DNA of 14,341 nt, taken from NCBI GenBank assembly GCA_002347125.1, contig DDXG01000139.1, positions 1 through 14,341 of the forward strand. The letters are read 5' to 3'. Below the pieces are notes generated by a model. It had not been told where the DNA came from. It did not search any database and saw only the letters and a list, made by a program, of their open reading frames with translations. The translations under genes and the position numbers were made by a program. Shown here piece after piece: positions 1 through 6,963 of the stretch (the first letter of the stretch is position 1; each line of letters begins with the position of its first letter). The DNA is from Phycisphaerales bacterium UBA2266. GTDB lineage: Bacteria; Planctomycetota; Phycisphaerae; Sedimentisphaerales; Anaerobacaceae.

Positions 1-1891
1 TATGCTCTTGTGCTCTTGTGCTCTCGAGTTTGTCCATCGCCAACTGCGACGCCTCCTCGATCAACTGCCGCGCGTCCGTCGCCCCCGGCCGCGGCTCCGG
101 TGGCTGCGCGTAGGCCATCAACTGCTCGACAATCCCCGCCGCCTCCCGGCTGTTGGCCGCAATCTGCTCGAGCATCTCCCGCCGCCGCGGGTCCGCCTCA
201 TCCCGGCACAACAACTGTGCCCGCCCGGAAATCACCGCCAGCGGATTGTTCAACTCATGGGCCGCCCCCGCCGCCAGCTCCGTTATGACATCGAGCAGCC
301 GTTCGTCGTCGGCCCGCCCGGCCTGCTCCGGGGCCAGCGACTCGGCCACGCCCGCCGAACCGGCGCCCGGCGACAAGGCCATGAAATGCTCCGCCAGCCG
401 CCGCTCCCGGTCCCGCGTCATCGCCATCTCCAGCATCGCCGCCGCCACGGCCGCACTGGTCCGCATATCCGCCCCCATCGCCTCCGCATCATCCGGGTAG
501 TGCAACTCGAACACGACCGCCCCGACCGCCCGACCGCCGACCACCAGCGGCAGCAGCCGCGTCCCGTGCGGGTTGAACTCCACGTCCAACTGCTCGAACA
601 GCCAGTCCACCCGCCCATGCGCATTCGGCAGGGCCAGCCGCGACCCAACATTCGGCGCGACATCCCCGCCGGCCGGACGCTCCACCAGCATCGGCCGGGC
701 CGCCCCGAGGGCCTCCACCACCAGCACCTCCACCGCATCCGACAGATCCTGCCCAGCCAGATACACGCACACCGCCGCCGTCTGATAGGCCTTCTGCCAC
801 CGGACCGCCAGTTTCTCGGCAATATCCAGCGGCGTATCGGCCGCCCCGACGCTCCTGATGAAATCGGCCAGGAACTCCATCCGCCCCGTCGCCGCGTTCA
901 GCGCCTCACTATCCCGCGACAGCTGCCGCCGCGCCCCGCTCAGCCGGACAATCGCCTCGTGAGCGGCCGCACCGTACTGTGCCGCCGCGTTCGGCGAATC
1001 GATTCCCAACAGGTCCGCCTTCGCCCGCACCGCGCCGGCCAACCGGTGATACACCGGCTGCAAGCGGTTCGGGTCGATATCCAGCCCCTGGGCCAACGCC
1101 GCCGGGTCGGCCCCGCCGCCGCTGCCGGATGCCCCGATCCCGGATCGAAGCACGATCGCATCGGCCAGTTGCACGATCCGCGCCGTCTGGGCCGCCGGCA
1201 GAATCTGAGCCACCGCCTCCGTGTCGCTGTGGTGCAGCCAGATCGCCAGCAGCACCTCCAGCGGGAACCCCCACTTGTTCGCCAGCCGTCGCCCCAGCAC
1301 CGCGTGATCGATCCCCACCTGCTCGCGCTCCACGACGCAACTCGGCAGCCGCCGCCCCATCGCCAGATCGACGACCTTCGCGAAGCTCTTGGGCATCACC
1401 TCCTCCAGCGCGATCTTGCCCACGTCGTGGAGCAATCCCGCCGCCCAAGCCAGTTCCGCATTGACCGCCGGCACAACCATCCCCGCCAGGTCCCGCGCAC
1501 AGCACGCCACCGCCAGACTGTGCAGCAACATGTCTCGCCGATGCTTTCCCGCCTGTTCCGCCGGCTTCGCATCCATGCCGAAGGGATTGAACACCCGCAC
1601 CGCCAACAGACCGTCCGCAAGCGTCTCAGCCCCCAGCCGGTCCATCACCCCGCGCAGGCTGAACCGTCCCGGAGCGACCCCCATCCCACCGGCCGCCCCC
1701 AGGGCCAGCACCCGCGCCGCCAACGCCGGGTCACACTCCACAATCGGCGCCAGCGACGCCACCGAAGGCGCCTGCCGAATCACCCTGTCCAGCACCTTCG
1801 ACGCCACGGCAGGCAGGCTCGACAACGATTCGAGTCGCCCCACCGTCAGTTCGATCTGCTGAGCGGTCCGTCGTCTGTCATCAGAGGGCAT
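1..1891 (-). CDS. HDOD-GAF-histidine kinase, 3' end cut by window edge
   Basis: Sensor kinase read on the minus strand from ATG at 1891-1889 and open through base 2, giving 630 residues without a stop. A GGGGTGG purine stretch lies just upstream of the ATG. Residues about 20-245 match an HDOD domain: GLLHDVGKIALEE at 152-164 (H155, D156), GIDHAVLGRRLANKWGFP near 193-210 and LHHSD at 219-223. Residues about 335-495 look like a GAF-type sensor domain. Residues about 530-595 form a HisKA dimerisation domain with the H-box AAHELNNPLAVISG, phospho-accepting His at 545. No transmembrane segment is visible, so it should be cytoplasmic. The catalytic ATPase domain would lie beyond the left edge and cannot be judged. 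HDOD domains usually act in protein-protein signalling rather than as phosphodiesterases. It lies 104 bases downstream of a response-regulator gene on the same strand, a likely partner. An 8-bp tandem repeat sits at the last codons seen. The long open frame on the opposite strand here is a GC-rich shadow. Confidence 0.85.
   Translation of the reverse strand, partial: MPSDDRRRTAQQIELTVGRLESLSSLPAVASKVLDRVIRQAPSVASLAPIVECDPALAARVLALGAAGGMGVAPGRFSLRGVMDRLGAETLADGLLAVRVFNPFGMDAKPAEQAGKHRRDMLLHSLAVACCARDLAGMVVPAVNAELAWAAGLLHDVGKIALEEVMPKSFAKVVDLAMGRRLPSCVVEREQVGIDHAVLGRRLANKWGFPLEVLLAIWLHHSDTEAVAQILPAAQTARIVQLADAIVLRSGIGASGSGGGADPAALAQGLDIDPNRLQPVYHRLAGAVRAKADLLGIDSPNAAAQYGAAAHEAIVRLSGARRQLSRDSEALNAATGRMEFLADFIRSVGAADTPLDIAEKLAVRWQKAYQTAAVCVYLAGQDLSDAVEVLVVEALGAARPMLVERPAGGDVAPNVGSRLALPNAHGRVDWLFEQLDVEFNPHGTRLLPLVVGGRAVGAVVFELHYPDDAEAMGADMRTSAAVAAAMLEMAMTRDRERRLAEHFMALSPGAGSAGVAESLAPEQAGRADDERLLDVITELAAGAAHELNNPLAVISGRAQLLCRDEADPRRREMLEQIAANSREAAGIVEQLMAYAQPPEPRPGATDARQLIEEASQLAMDKLESTRAQEH
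3..24. repeat. 8-bp tandem repeat inside the kinase gene
   Basis: Bases 3-10 and 11-18 are identical copies of TGCTCTTG, followed by a third partial copy TGCTCT at 19-24. The repeat lies in the kinase reading frame, after the HisKA domain and about where the ATPase domain should begin. The unit is not a multiple of three, so gain or loss of a copy would shift the frame. The array may continue outside the window, which starts here. Confidence 0.7.
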
Positions 1892-1995
1892 ATCACCACC
1901 CCTGTCGATATATACGCTTTCAAGGCGATGCGGGCATCAGACGTCCGCGATCCTCCGATAGGCTCCACGGCCGAACACACCCGGCCGATACGCCC

Positions 1996-2562
1996 TCATC
2001 TTGCCGCCAGCGACCCGTTCACCTGCTCCATCAGTTCCGACACCGAGAAGGGCTTCTTCACAAAGCCCTCGGCCCCGCTCTTGAGCAATTGGTCGATCTC
2101 GTCCTGCTTGACGACGCCGCTGACGATGATGATGCGGATGCTCTCGAACTCGGGCTTGCCCCGTATCGTCTGGCAGACCACGTTGCCGTTGACATCCGGC
2201 AGCATGTAGTCCAGCAGAATCAGATCCGGGCGAAACTCCTGCGTGGCGATGCCCGCCTCATAACCGCTCGACGCCGTCCGAACCTCGAAATCGCCCTCGC
2301 GCTCCAGGATATCGCAGATCAGCTCCACGATCTCCGGGTCGTCATCTACGATCAGCACCTTCCTCTTGTCCGAATCCAGGTCATCCAGCGGGATGCTGTT
2401 GTCCTTCATGAACTTGATCAGGCTGGGTCTCGGAATGCGGCGAAACCTGGAACCGGGGACCCGGAATCCTTCCAGGCGGCCTGAGTCGAAACAGCGGATA
2501 ATCGTCTGCTGGCTGACCCTGCAAATCTCCGCTGCTTCGCCCGTCGTGAATAGCTCCTTCAT
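1996..2562 (-). CDS. Excisionase-type HTH fused to response-regulator receiver domain
   Basis: A DNA-binding response regulator of 188 residues with an unusual domain order. Residues 1-55 are an excisionase/MerR-like helix-turn-helix (FTTGEAAEICRVSQQTI, then the wing GFRVPGSRFRRIP). Residues 66-186 are a CheY-like receiver: acidic pocket D73-D75, phospho-acceptor D118 in LILLDYMLPD, S148 at the Thr/Ser switch position, and K170 in FVKKPF. A start nine codons further upstream at 2589 is possible, but ATG 2562 is preferred because GGGAGGGG lies five bases before it and the HTH begins right there. The HTH is N-terminal and the receiver C-terminal, the reverse of OmpR, NarL and NtrC regulators. 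The neighbouring kinase gene 104 bases downstream is the likely phospho-donor (inference). DNA targets are unknown. Confidence 0.9.
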   Translation of the reverse strand: MKELFTTGEAAEICRVSQQTIIRCFDSGRLEGFRVPGSRFRRIPRPSLIKFMKDNSIPLDDLDSDKRKVLIVDDDPEIVELICDILEREGDFEVRTASSGYEAGIATQEFRPDLILLDYMLPDVNGNVVCQTIRGKPEFESIRIIIVSGVVKQDEIDQLLKSGAEGFVKKPFSVSELMEQVNGSLAAR

Positions 2563-2625
2563 AGTGCCCCTCCCAGAGGCCAAATCCATTTGTTAATGTA
2601 ACTATCCATATTACCTTACCACCCT

Positions 2626-2655
2626 AGATTAACGGCCCAAATGCGCATCTGTCAA
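2626..2655 (-). promoter_or_regulatory. Candidate promoter of the HTH-receiver gene
   Basis: On the minus strand a consensus -35 TTGACA (bases 2655-2650) is followed after 18 bases by TAATCT (2631-2626), a weak -10 match. It would give a leader of roughly 55-60 bases before ATG 2562. The -35 is perfect and the -10 is poor, so it may be an activator-dependent promoter or a chance match. Confidence 0.4.
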
Positions 2656-2965
2656 GAATAAAAAGCCTGGATAAACCCAAAATCCTTCAAAAAAGCCGCG
2701 ATGTTATCACACTATCGGCCCCAACAGCCCCTCAGCCCCCCCGAACCACGCACAGCGTCCCACGACAGCACTCTGCCACGCGCCGCGCCTGGACCCGTTC
2801 CTCTCGCCCATCAGCCCAACTTCCGCAGTTGCGCGACTCTTGAAGGTTCTTTCAGATTCTCTTGCGGGGGGCATGGTCGTTTCCGCGATGGAATCCGTGC
2901 CGGCCGGTCTCGCGTGAGCCGGAAAGGGTCCTGAAATGGGATGTTTTTCGAGAAAAGTAGTCTCG
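2656..2965. other. Divergent intergenic stretch without a supported gene
   Basis: About 310 bases between the two divergent promoters. Open frames crossing it have no ribosome-binding site, no recognisable domain and composition typical of GC-rich chance frames. The only structure I see is a small hairpin at 2904-2922, CCGGTCTCGCGTGAGCCGG, a seven-base-pair stem with one bulged T and a four-base loop, with no T-run after it on either strand. It is not convincing as a terminator and I do not recognise a riboswitch here. Confidence 0.5.
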
Positions 2966-3005
2966 CGCTTGAACAAGCGGGCTTAACTATAGTATTATTG
3001 CTATA
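2966..3005 (+). promoter_or_regulatory. Promoter of the arsR-headed operon with two overlapping palindromes
   Basis: A sigma70-like pair TTGAAC (2969-2974) and TATTAT (2993-2998) with an 18-base spacer lies just before the arsR-family gene, giving a leader of about 30 bases. The -35 sits inside a perfect palindrome, CGCTTG-AA-CAAGCG (2966-2979). The -10 sits inside an AT-rich imperfect palindrome, TATAGTA-TTAT-TGCTATA (2988-3005, six of seven positions paired). ArsR-family repressors bind AT-rich dyads that overlap their own promoter, so the second palindrome is the likelier autoregulatory operator. The hexamer CTATAG occurs at 2987-2992 and again at 3022-3027, possibly a further half-site. 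Confidence 0.5.
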
Positions 3006-3036
3006 TGTAGATATTGAGATTCTATAGGGCTGTCCG

Positions 3037-3345
3037 ATGAATACTGCCACTGCTGAACATGTTGCTGACGTGCTCAAGGCCATCGCCAACCCCGTCCGCC
3101 TGCAAATCATCGAGGCCCTGGAGCACCAGGAGTTGTGTGTGGGCGATATCTGCCAGGCCATCGGGGTTCGCCAAGCCATCGCCAGCCAGCAACTGACCCT
3201 CATGAAAGACAAAGGCGTACTGGCCAGCCGACGGTCCGGCGCCAAGGTCTACTACCGCGTCGAGAACCCCAACGTAATTCGTGTTCTACACTGTATTTAC
3301 AACCATTGTGAGGACAAACAGGAGGCTTCCCATGCCCAAGAGTGA
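3037..3345 (+). CDS. ArsR/SmtB-family transcriptional repressor
   Basis: A small winged-helix regulator of 102 residues, normal family length. The core runs from about residue 8 to 90: AIANPVRLQIIEALEHQELCVGDI, recognition region AIGVRQAIASQQLTLMKDKGVL (42-62), and the beta wing SRRSGAKVYYRV (64-75). It has four cysteines: C34 and C39 in the ELCVGDIC segment, and C86 and C91 in the last helix (VLHCIYNHC). In E. coli ArsR the equivalent segment is ELCVCDLC, with three arsenite-binding cysteines; here the middle one is glycine (residue 36). Sensing could use C34/C39, a C-terminal pair, or thiol oxidation as in SqrR/BigR-type sensors. The ligand cannot be decided from sequence. The start at ATG 3037 has only a weak AGGG upstream, consistent with low repressor levels. 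It heads the six-gene cluster and overlaps the next gene by 14 bases. It probably represses the whole operon (inference). Confidence 0.92.
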   Translation: MNTATAEHVADVLKAIANPVRLQIIEALEHQELCVGDICQAIGVRQAIASQQLTLMKDKGVLASRRSGAKVYYRVENPNVIRVLHCIYNHCEDKQEASHAQE

Positions 3346-3847
3346 ACAGACCGTACAACAATCATCCACCGGCAAGCTGGCCATAGCAGGTATCGGGGGC
3401 GTCTTCGCTGGGGCGGCTATCTGTGTAGCTGTCTTGATGGCCGCCATGCCTTCGCTTATGATAAGGACATACGAGAGCAGGCTTGGTTTCGACCAGACCG
3501 TCGCTGATCTCGAGACGGCCGTCAAATCGGCCGGCTGGCATGTGTCCGGGGTGGTGGACATGAACAAGTCCATGGCTACTCAGGGGGTACAGTTTACACC
3601 GCGAGTCACACTGATGAAACTTTGCAAGGCGGAGTATGCACAAAGCGTTCTGTCAACCGATCGGCAGGTTTCAACCATGATGCCGTGTACCATCAGTGTT
3701 TGGGAGGATGAACACGGCAAGGTCAATATCTCCAAGCTCAACACGGCCGTGATGGGCCGCGTGTTCGGCGGTAACGTCGCCGACGTCATGGGCGGCAAGG
3801 TCTCCACCGATGAGAAGAAGATGCTCGCCGGCCTTATCAAAAAGTGA
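3332..3847 (+). CDS. Membrane-anchored DUF302 protein
   Basis: A protein of 171 residues. One transmembrane helix lies at about 16-40 (LAIAGIGGVFAGAAICVAVL), followed by a DUF302 domain at about 53-140, beginning LGFDQTVADLETAVKSAGWHV. Two cysteines typical of the family are present: C98 in LMKLCKAEYA and C119 in MMPCTISVWEDEHG. The domain is probably on the periplasmic face. The biochemical function of DUF302 is not established to my knowledge; members often sit near sulfur, thiol or metalloid genes. ATG 3332 is chosen because AGGAGG lies six bases before it (3320-3325). An upstream in-frame ATG at 3281 would add residues encoded within arsR and lacks such a site. The gene starts inside arsR, which implies translational coupling. 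Sixty bases separate it from the exporter gene. Confidence 0.87.
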   Translation: MPKSEQTVQQSSTGKLAIAGIGGVFAGAAICVAVLMAAMPSLMIRTYESRLGFDQTVADLETAVKSAGWHVSGVVDMNKSMATQGVQFTPRVTLMKLCKAEYAQSVLSTDRQVSTMMPCTISVWEDEHGKVNISKLNTAVMGRVFGGNVADVMGGKVSTDEKKMLAGLIKK

Positions 3848-3907
3848 ATCCAGAGAACCTGCCAGAGAGATAGGGATTTCGCCCCGTCGTAGAATTAGGA
3901 CTCCGCT

Positions 3908-6751
3908 ATGAGCCTCAAGGACAGAATTACCGACATATCGTTGGCGCACTACAAGGCCGTTACCGCCATCCTGATTGTCCTGACGGTCGCCCTTGGCGCC
4001 CTGATCCCCATGATCCGGGTCGACACCGACCCGGAGAACATGCTGAGCGAAGACGAGCCCGTCCGGGTCTTCCACGACCTCACCAAGAAGCGGTTCGTGC
4101 TCAACGACATCGTCGTCGTGGGCGTCGTCAACGATACCGACCCCAACGGCGTATTCAACCGAACCAGTCTTACCCATATCTACAACCTGGCGGAATTCGC
4201 CAAGACCCTTCAATGGCCGGACCCCGAAGACCCCAACCACACCATCGGCGTCGTCGAGGTCGATCTGATGGCGCCGTCCACCATCGACCACATCGGCCAG
4301 GGCGGCCCCGGGGTGGTGACGTTCGAGTGGCTCATGCACAAGCCGCCCGCCACCGACGCCGAGGCCCGCGACATACGCGACAAGGCCTTTTCCAATCCAC
4401 TGCTGGCCGGCACGATCTTCAGCGAGGACGGCCGGGCCATCAGCCTGTACCTGCCTCTGACCAGCAAGGACCTCAGCCATCGTATCTACACCCTGATCCG
4501 TAAGGAAATCGCCGGCTACAAAGGCGACGAGCAATACCATATCACGGGTCTGCCCGTGGCGGAGGATACGTTCGGCTACGAGATGTTCATCCAGATGGCC
4601 ATATCCGCCCCGCTGGCGATGCTGACCATCTTCATCCTGATGCTGGTGTTCTTCCGTAAGCTCATCCTCGTCATCAGTCCCATGATTGTCGCGATGGTCT
4701 CCGTCATCTCCACGATGGGGCTGCTCATTGGCTTCGGCTACCCGGTCCACATTATGAGTTCCATGATTCCCATCTTCCTGATGCCGATCGCCGTGGTGGA
4801 CTCCGTGCATATCCTCTCGGAGTTTTTTGACCTTTACACTAGGCAGAAGGGCCGCCGCGGGACCATCCGCGAGGTGATGGGCCACCTGTTCATGCCGATG
4901 CTCTATACATCGCTGACGTCGGCCGCCGGTTTTGCCTCACTGGCCCTGACGCCCATTCCTCCGGTGCAGGTCTTCGGCATCTTCGTCGCCGTCGGCATCA
5001 TGATCGCCTGGGGCGCCACCATCGCCTTCGTGCCGGCCTACGTCATGATGATCTCCGACAAGTCCTTGGAGAACTTCGGCGCCGCCGCTGTCCATAAGCA
5101 GAGGCAGACGTGGCTCTCGCGGCTGCTCGAACGGGCCGGGCGATTCACCTACACGGCCGCCAAGCCCATCCTCATCGTCATCCTGGTCTTCACGGGCGTG
5201 GCCGTCTACGGAATCACCCGCATCCAGATCAACGACAACCCCGTCAAGTGGTTCTCCAAGCGACATCCGATCCGCCGGGCCGACATCGAACTCAACAAAC
5301 ACTTCCGCGGCACGTACATGGCCTTCCTGGTCCTCGACGACGCCTCCCGGGCCGACGTGGACAACGAATTCGTTGGTGACGTCCGCACCCGCCTGCTGCG
5401 GCTGGGCAAGGACCTCGAACCGGACTTCCCGATGGCGGCGCCAATCATCTCCGAAGCCGAGAAACTCCTGCTCGAACAGGACTCCAGAGGCTCGGCGAAG
5501 AAGGAGTTCCTCGACGGCATGGCCCGGATTACCGACCAGCGGCAGGCCGGCGCACAGGGCCCCGACGCGGACATCTGGTACGAACTGACCGACTTCTTCG
5601 AGCTGGAAAAGCAGCGCCTCGGTGTATTCAAGCTGCCCGAAGTCCTGGGTTACATATCCGACCTGGAGGATTACCTTGACAGGTCCGGATTCGTGGGCAA
5701 GTCGAACACGCTGGCCGACATCGTCAAGAAGGTCCACCAGGAACTCATCGACGGCCGCCCGGAGAACTACCGCATCCCCGACTCGCCCTCGGCCGTGGCC
5801 CAGTGCCTCATCCAGTTCCAGTCCAGCCATACGCCCGATGACCTCTGGCACTTCGTGACTCAGGACTTCAAGAGCGTCAACCTCTGGCTCCAACTGACCA
5901 GCGGCGACAACAAGGACATGGAACGGGTCGTCCGCGCCGTGGACAAGTTCTTTGCCGAAAACGCCCCGCCGATCCCCCTCGAACACCACTGGGCGGGCCT
6001 GACCTACATCAACACCGTCTGGCAGGACAAAATGGTCTGGGGCATGCTCCAGTCGCTGCTCGGCAGCTTCATCATCGTCTTCATCATGATGGCCGTCCTG
6101 TTCCGTTCGCCGTTGTGGGGGCTGGTCTGCATGGTTCCGCTATCCATCACCATCGTGGTCATCTACGGCATCATAGGACTGGTCGGCAAGGACTATGACA
6201 TGCCCGTGGCCGTCCTCAGCGCCCTGACGCTGGGGATGGCGGTGGACTTCGCCATCCACTTCCTCGAACGCGCACGGGCCACCTACCGCCGCACCGGCTC
6301 CTGGAAGGACAGCGCCGCCGCCATGTTCGGCGAGCCCGCCCAGGCCATCAGCCGCAACGTCCTGGTCATCGCCATCGGCTTTCTGCCGCTGCTGGCCGCC
6401 CCGCTGGTCCCGTATAAGACCGTGGGCATCTTCCTCTGCGCCATCATGGCGCTGTCCGGCCTGGTGACGCTGATGGCCCTTCCCGCCATCCTGCGGCTGG
6501 CGGAAAAGGCCATGCTCGCCCGCGAGGCCGGGCCCGGGGCCGTCACCTGCCGTTGCGGATTCTGCTTCATTGTCTCGACCGCCGTCGTCGTCCTCATCGC
6601 CCTGAATCTCCATCAGTACTGGCATCTGGGCGTCGGACGGCTTACCATCTTGAGCGGTATCGCCATCGCGGTCCTGGCCGTCACATGCAGTATCCTATCG
6701 CGGCGGCAGGCCTGCAAAACAGCCAACAACGACGAAAGGGGGCAAGTATGA
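3908..6751 (+). CDS. MMPL/RND-superfamily inner-membrane exporter
   Basis: A 947-residue proton-driven transporter of the hydrophobe/amphiphile type. It shows the duplicated RND plan: a first helix (18-36), a large periplasmic loop (about 40-225), a helix bundle (about 226-385), a second loop (about 440-705) and a second bundle (about 706-870). The proton-relay aspartates expected in helices 4 and 10 are visible: D298 in MPIAVVDSVHIL and D780 in LTLGMAVDFAIHF. An extra C-terminal segment has a six-residue cysteine motif, CRCGFC (881-886), then two more helices (about 886-900 and 912-930). This goes beyond the usual twelve-helix topology. Members of this superfamily move lipids, hopanoids, siderophores or drugs; the substrate here is unknown. 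No membrane-fusion protein is encoded nearby, but a LolA-like periplasmic protein and an outer-membrane barrel follow. ATG 3908 has AGGA seven bases upstream. The stop overlaps the next start (ATGA). Confidence 0.93.
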   Translation: MSLKDRITDISLAHYKAVTAILIVLTVALGALIPMIRVDTDPENMLSEDEPVRVFHDLTKKRFVLNDIVVVGVVNDTDPNGVFNRTSLTHIYNLAEFAKTLQWPDPEDPNHTIGVVEVDLMAPSTIDHIGQGGPGVVTFEWLMHKPPATDAEARDIRDKAFSNPLLAGTIFSEDGRAISLYLPLTSKDLSHRIYTLIRKEIAGYKGDEQYHITGLPVAEDTFGYEMFIQMAISAPLAMLTIFILMLVFFRKLILVISPMIVAMVSVISTMGLLIGFGYPVHIMSSMIPIFLMPIAVVDSVHILSEFFDLYTRQKGRRGTIREVMGHLFMPMLYTSLTSAAGFASLALTPIPPVQVFGIFVAVGIMIAWGATIAFVPAYVMMISDKSLENFGAAAVHKQRQTWLSRLLERAGRFTYTAAKPILIVILVFTGVAVYGITRIQINDNPVKWFSKRHPIRRADIELNKHFRGTYMAFLVLDDASRADVDNEFVGDVRTRLLRLGKDLEPDFPMAAPIISEAEKLLLEQDSRGSAKKEFLDGMARITDQRQAGAQGPDADIWYELTDFFELEKQRLGVFKLPEVLGYISDLEDYLDRSGFVGKSNTLADIVKKVHQELIDGRPENYRIPDSPSAVAQCLIQFQSSHTPDDLWHFVTQDFKSVNLWLQLTSGDNKDMERVVRAVDKFFAENAPPIPLEHHWAGLTYINTVWQDKMVWGMLQSLLGSFIIVFIMMAVLFRSPLWGLVCMVPLSITIVVIYGIIGLVGKDYDMPVAVLSALTLGMAVDFAIHFLERARATYRRTGSWKDSAAAMFGEPAQAISRNVLVIAIGFLPLLAAPLVPYKTVGIFLCAIMALSGLVTLMALPAILRLAEKAMLAREAGPGAVTCRCGFCFIVSTAVVVLIALNLHQYWHLGVGRLTILSGIAIAVLAVTCSILSRRQACKTANNDERGQV

Positions 6752-6942
6752 ACGTCGAACGAGCACTGAGAGCCGTCGCCGGGGTCTTTGTGACCGCTTC
6801 GGCGGCGCTGGCGTACTTCCACAGTCCCTGGTGGCTCCTGTTCACGGCATTCGTCGGACTGAATCTGTTTCAGTCCGCCCTCACCAACTGGTGTCCCATG
6901 ATGAACATCCTCAAGGCCTGCGGACTCAAGAACCAGGCGTAA
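6748..6942 (+). CDS. DUF2892 (YgaP-type transmembrane domain) small membrane protein
   Basis: A 64-residue protein matching the DUF2892 pattern from end to end: N-terminal MNVERALRAVAGVFV, then a hairpin of two helices (about 6-23 and 27-45) around the conserved SPWWLL turn. The characteristic tail follows, NWCPMMNILKACGLK, with cysteines C49 and C58. The same domain forms the membrane part of E. coli YgaP, where it is fused to a rhodanese that handles sulfane sulfur; stand-alone copies are common near sulfur and metalloid genes. No rhodanese is seen here. The start overlaps the exporter stop by four bases (ATGA), with GAAAGGGGG upstream, so translation is probably coupled to the pump. Its exact role is unknown; partnership with the exporter is inference from position. 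Confidence 0.9.
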   Translation: MNVERALRAVAGVFVTASAALAYFHSPWWLLFTAFVGLNLFQSALTNWCPMMNILKACGLKNQA

Positions 6943-6963
6943 ACACGGAAAGGCAGGTGCACA

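Noticed and set aside
1..1891. Cyclic-di-nucleotide phosphodiesterase activity for the HD motif of the kinase
   Set aside because: The spacing and the companion motifs fit HDOD, which generally lacks phosphodiesterase activity; the HD-GYP signature is absent.
1892..1995. Separate promoter for the kinase gene (TATATA near 1908-1914)
   Set aside because: The nearest TTGAAA lies only a few bases away, far too close for a -35/-10 pair. Co-transcription with the regulator gene is simpler.
2..2209. A 735-residue open frame on the plus strand opposite the kinase and regulator genes
   Set aside because: It is rich in Arg, Pro and His, has no recognisable domain, and lies antisense to frames with clear HDOD, HisKA, HTH and receiver motifs. 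It is a by-product of GC-rich codon use.
2701..3245. Open frames on both strands crossing the divergent intergenic region
   Set aside because: No ribosome-binding sites or family features, and they run through the promoter region or into arsR on the opposite strand.
3671..4885. Minus-strand 404-residue frame opposite DUF302 and MMPL genes
   Set aside because: Asp/His/Gly/Val-rich shadow composition with no motifs; the plus strand encodes well-matched DUF302 and MMPL proteins there.
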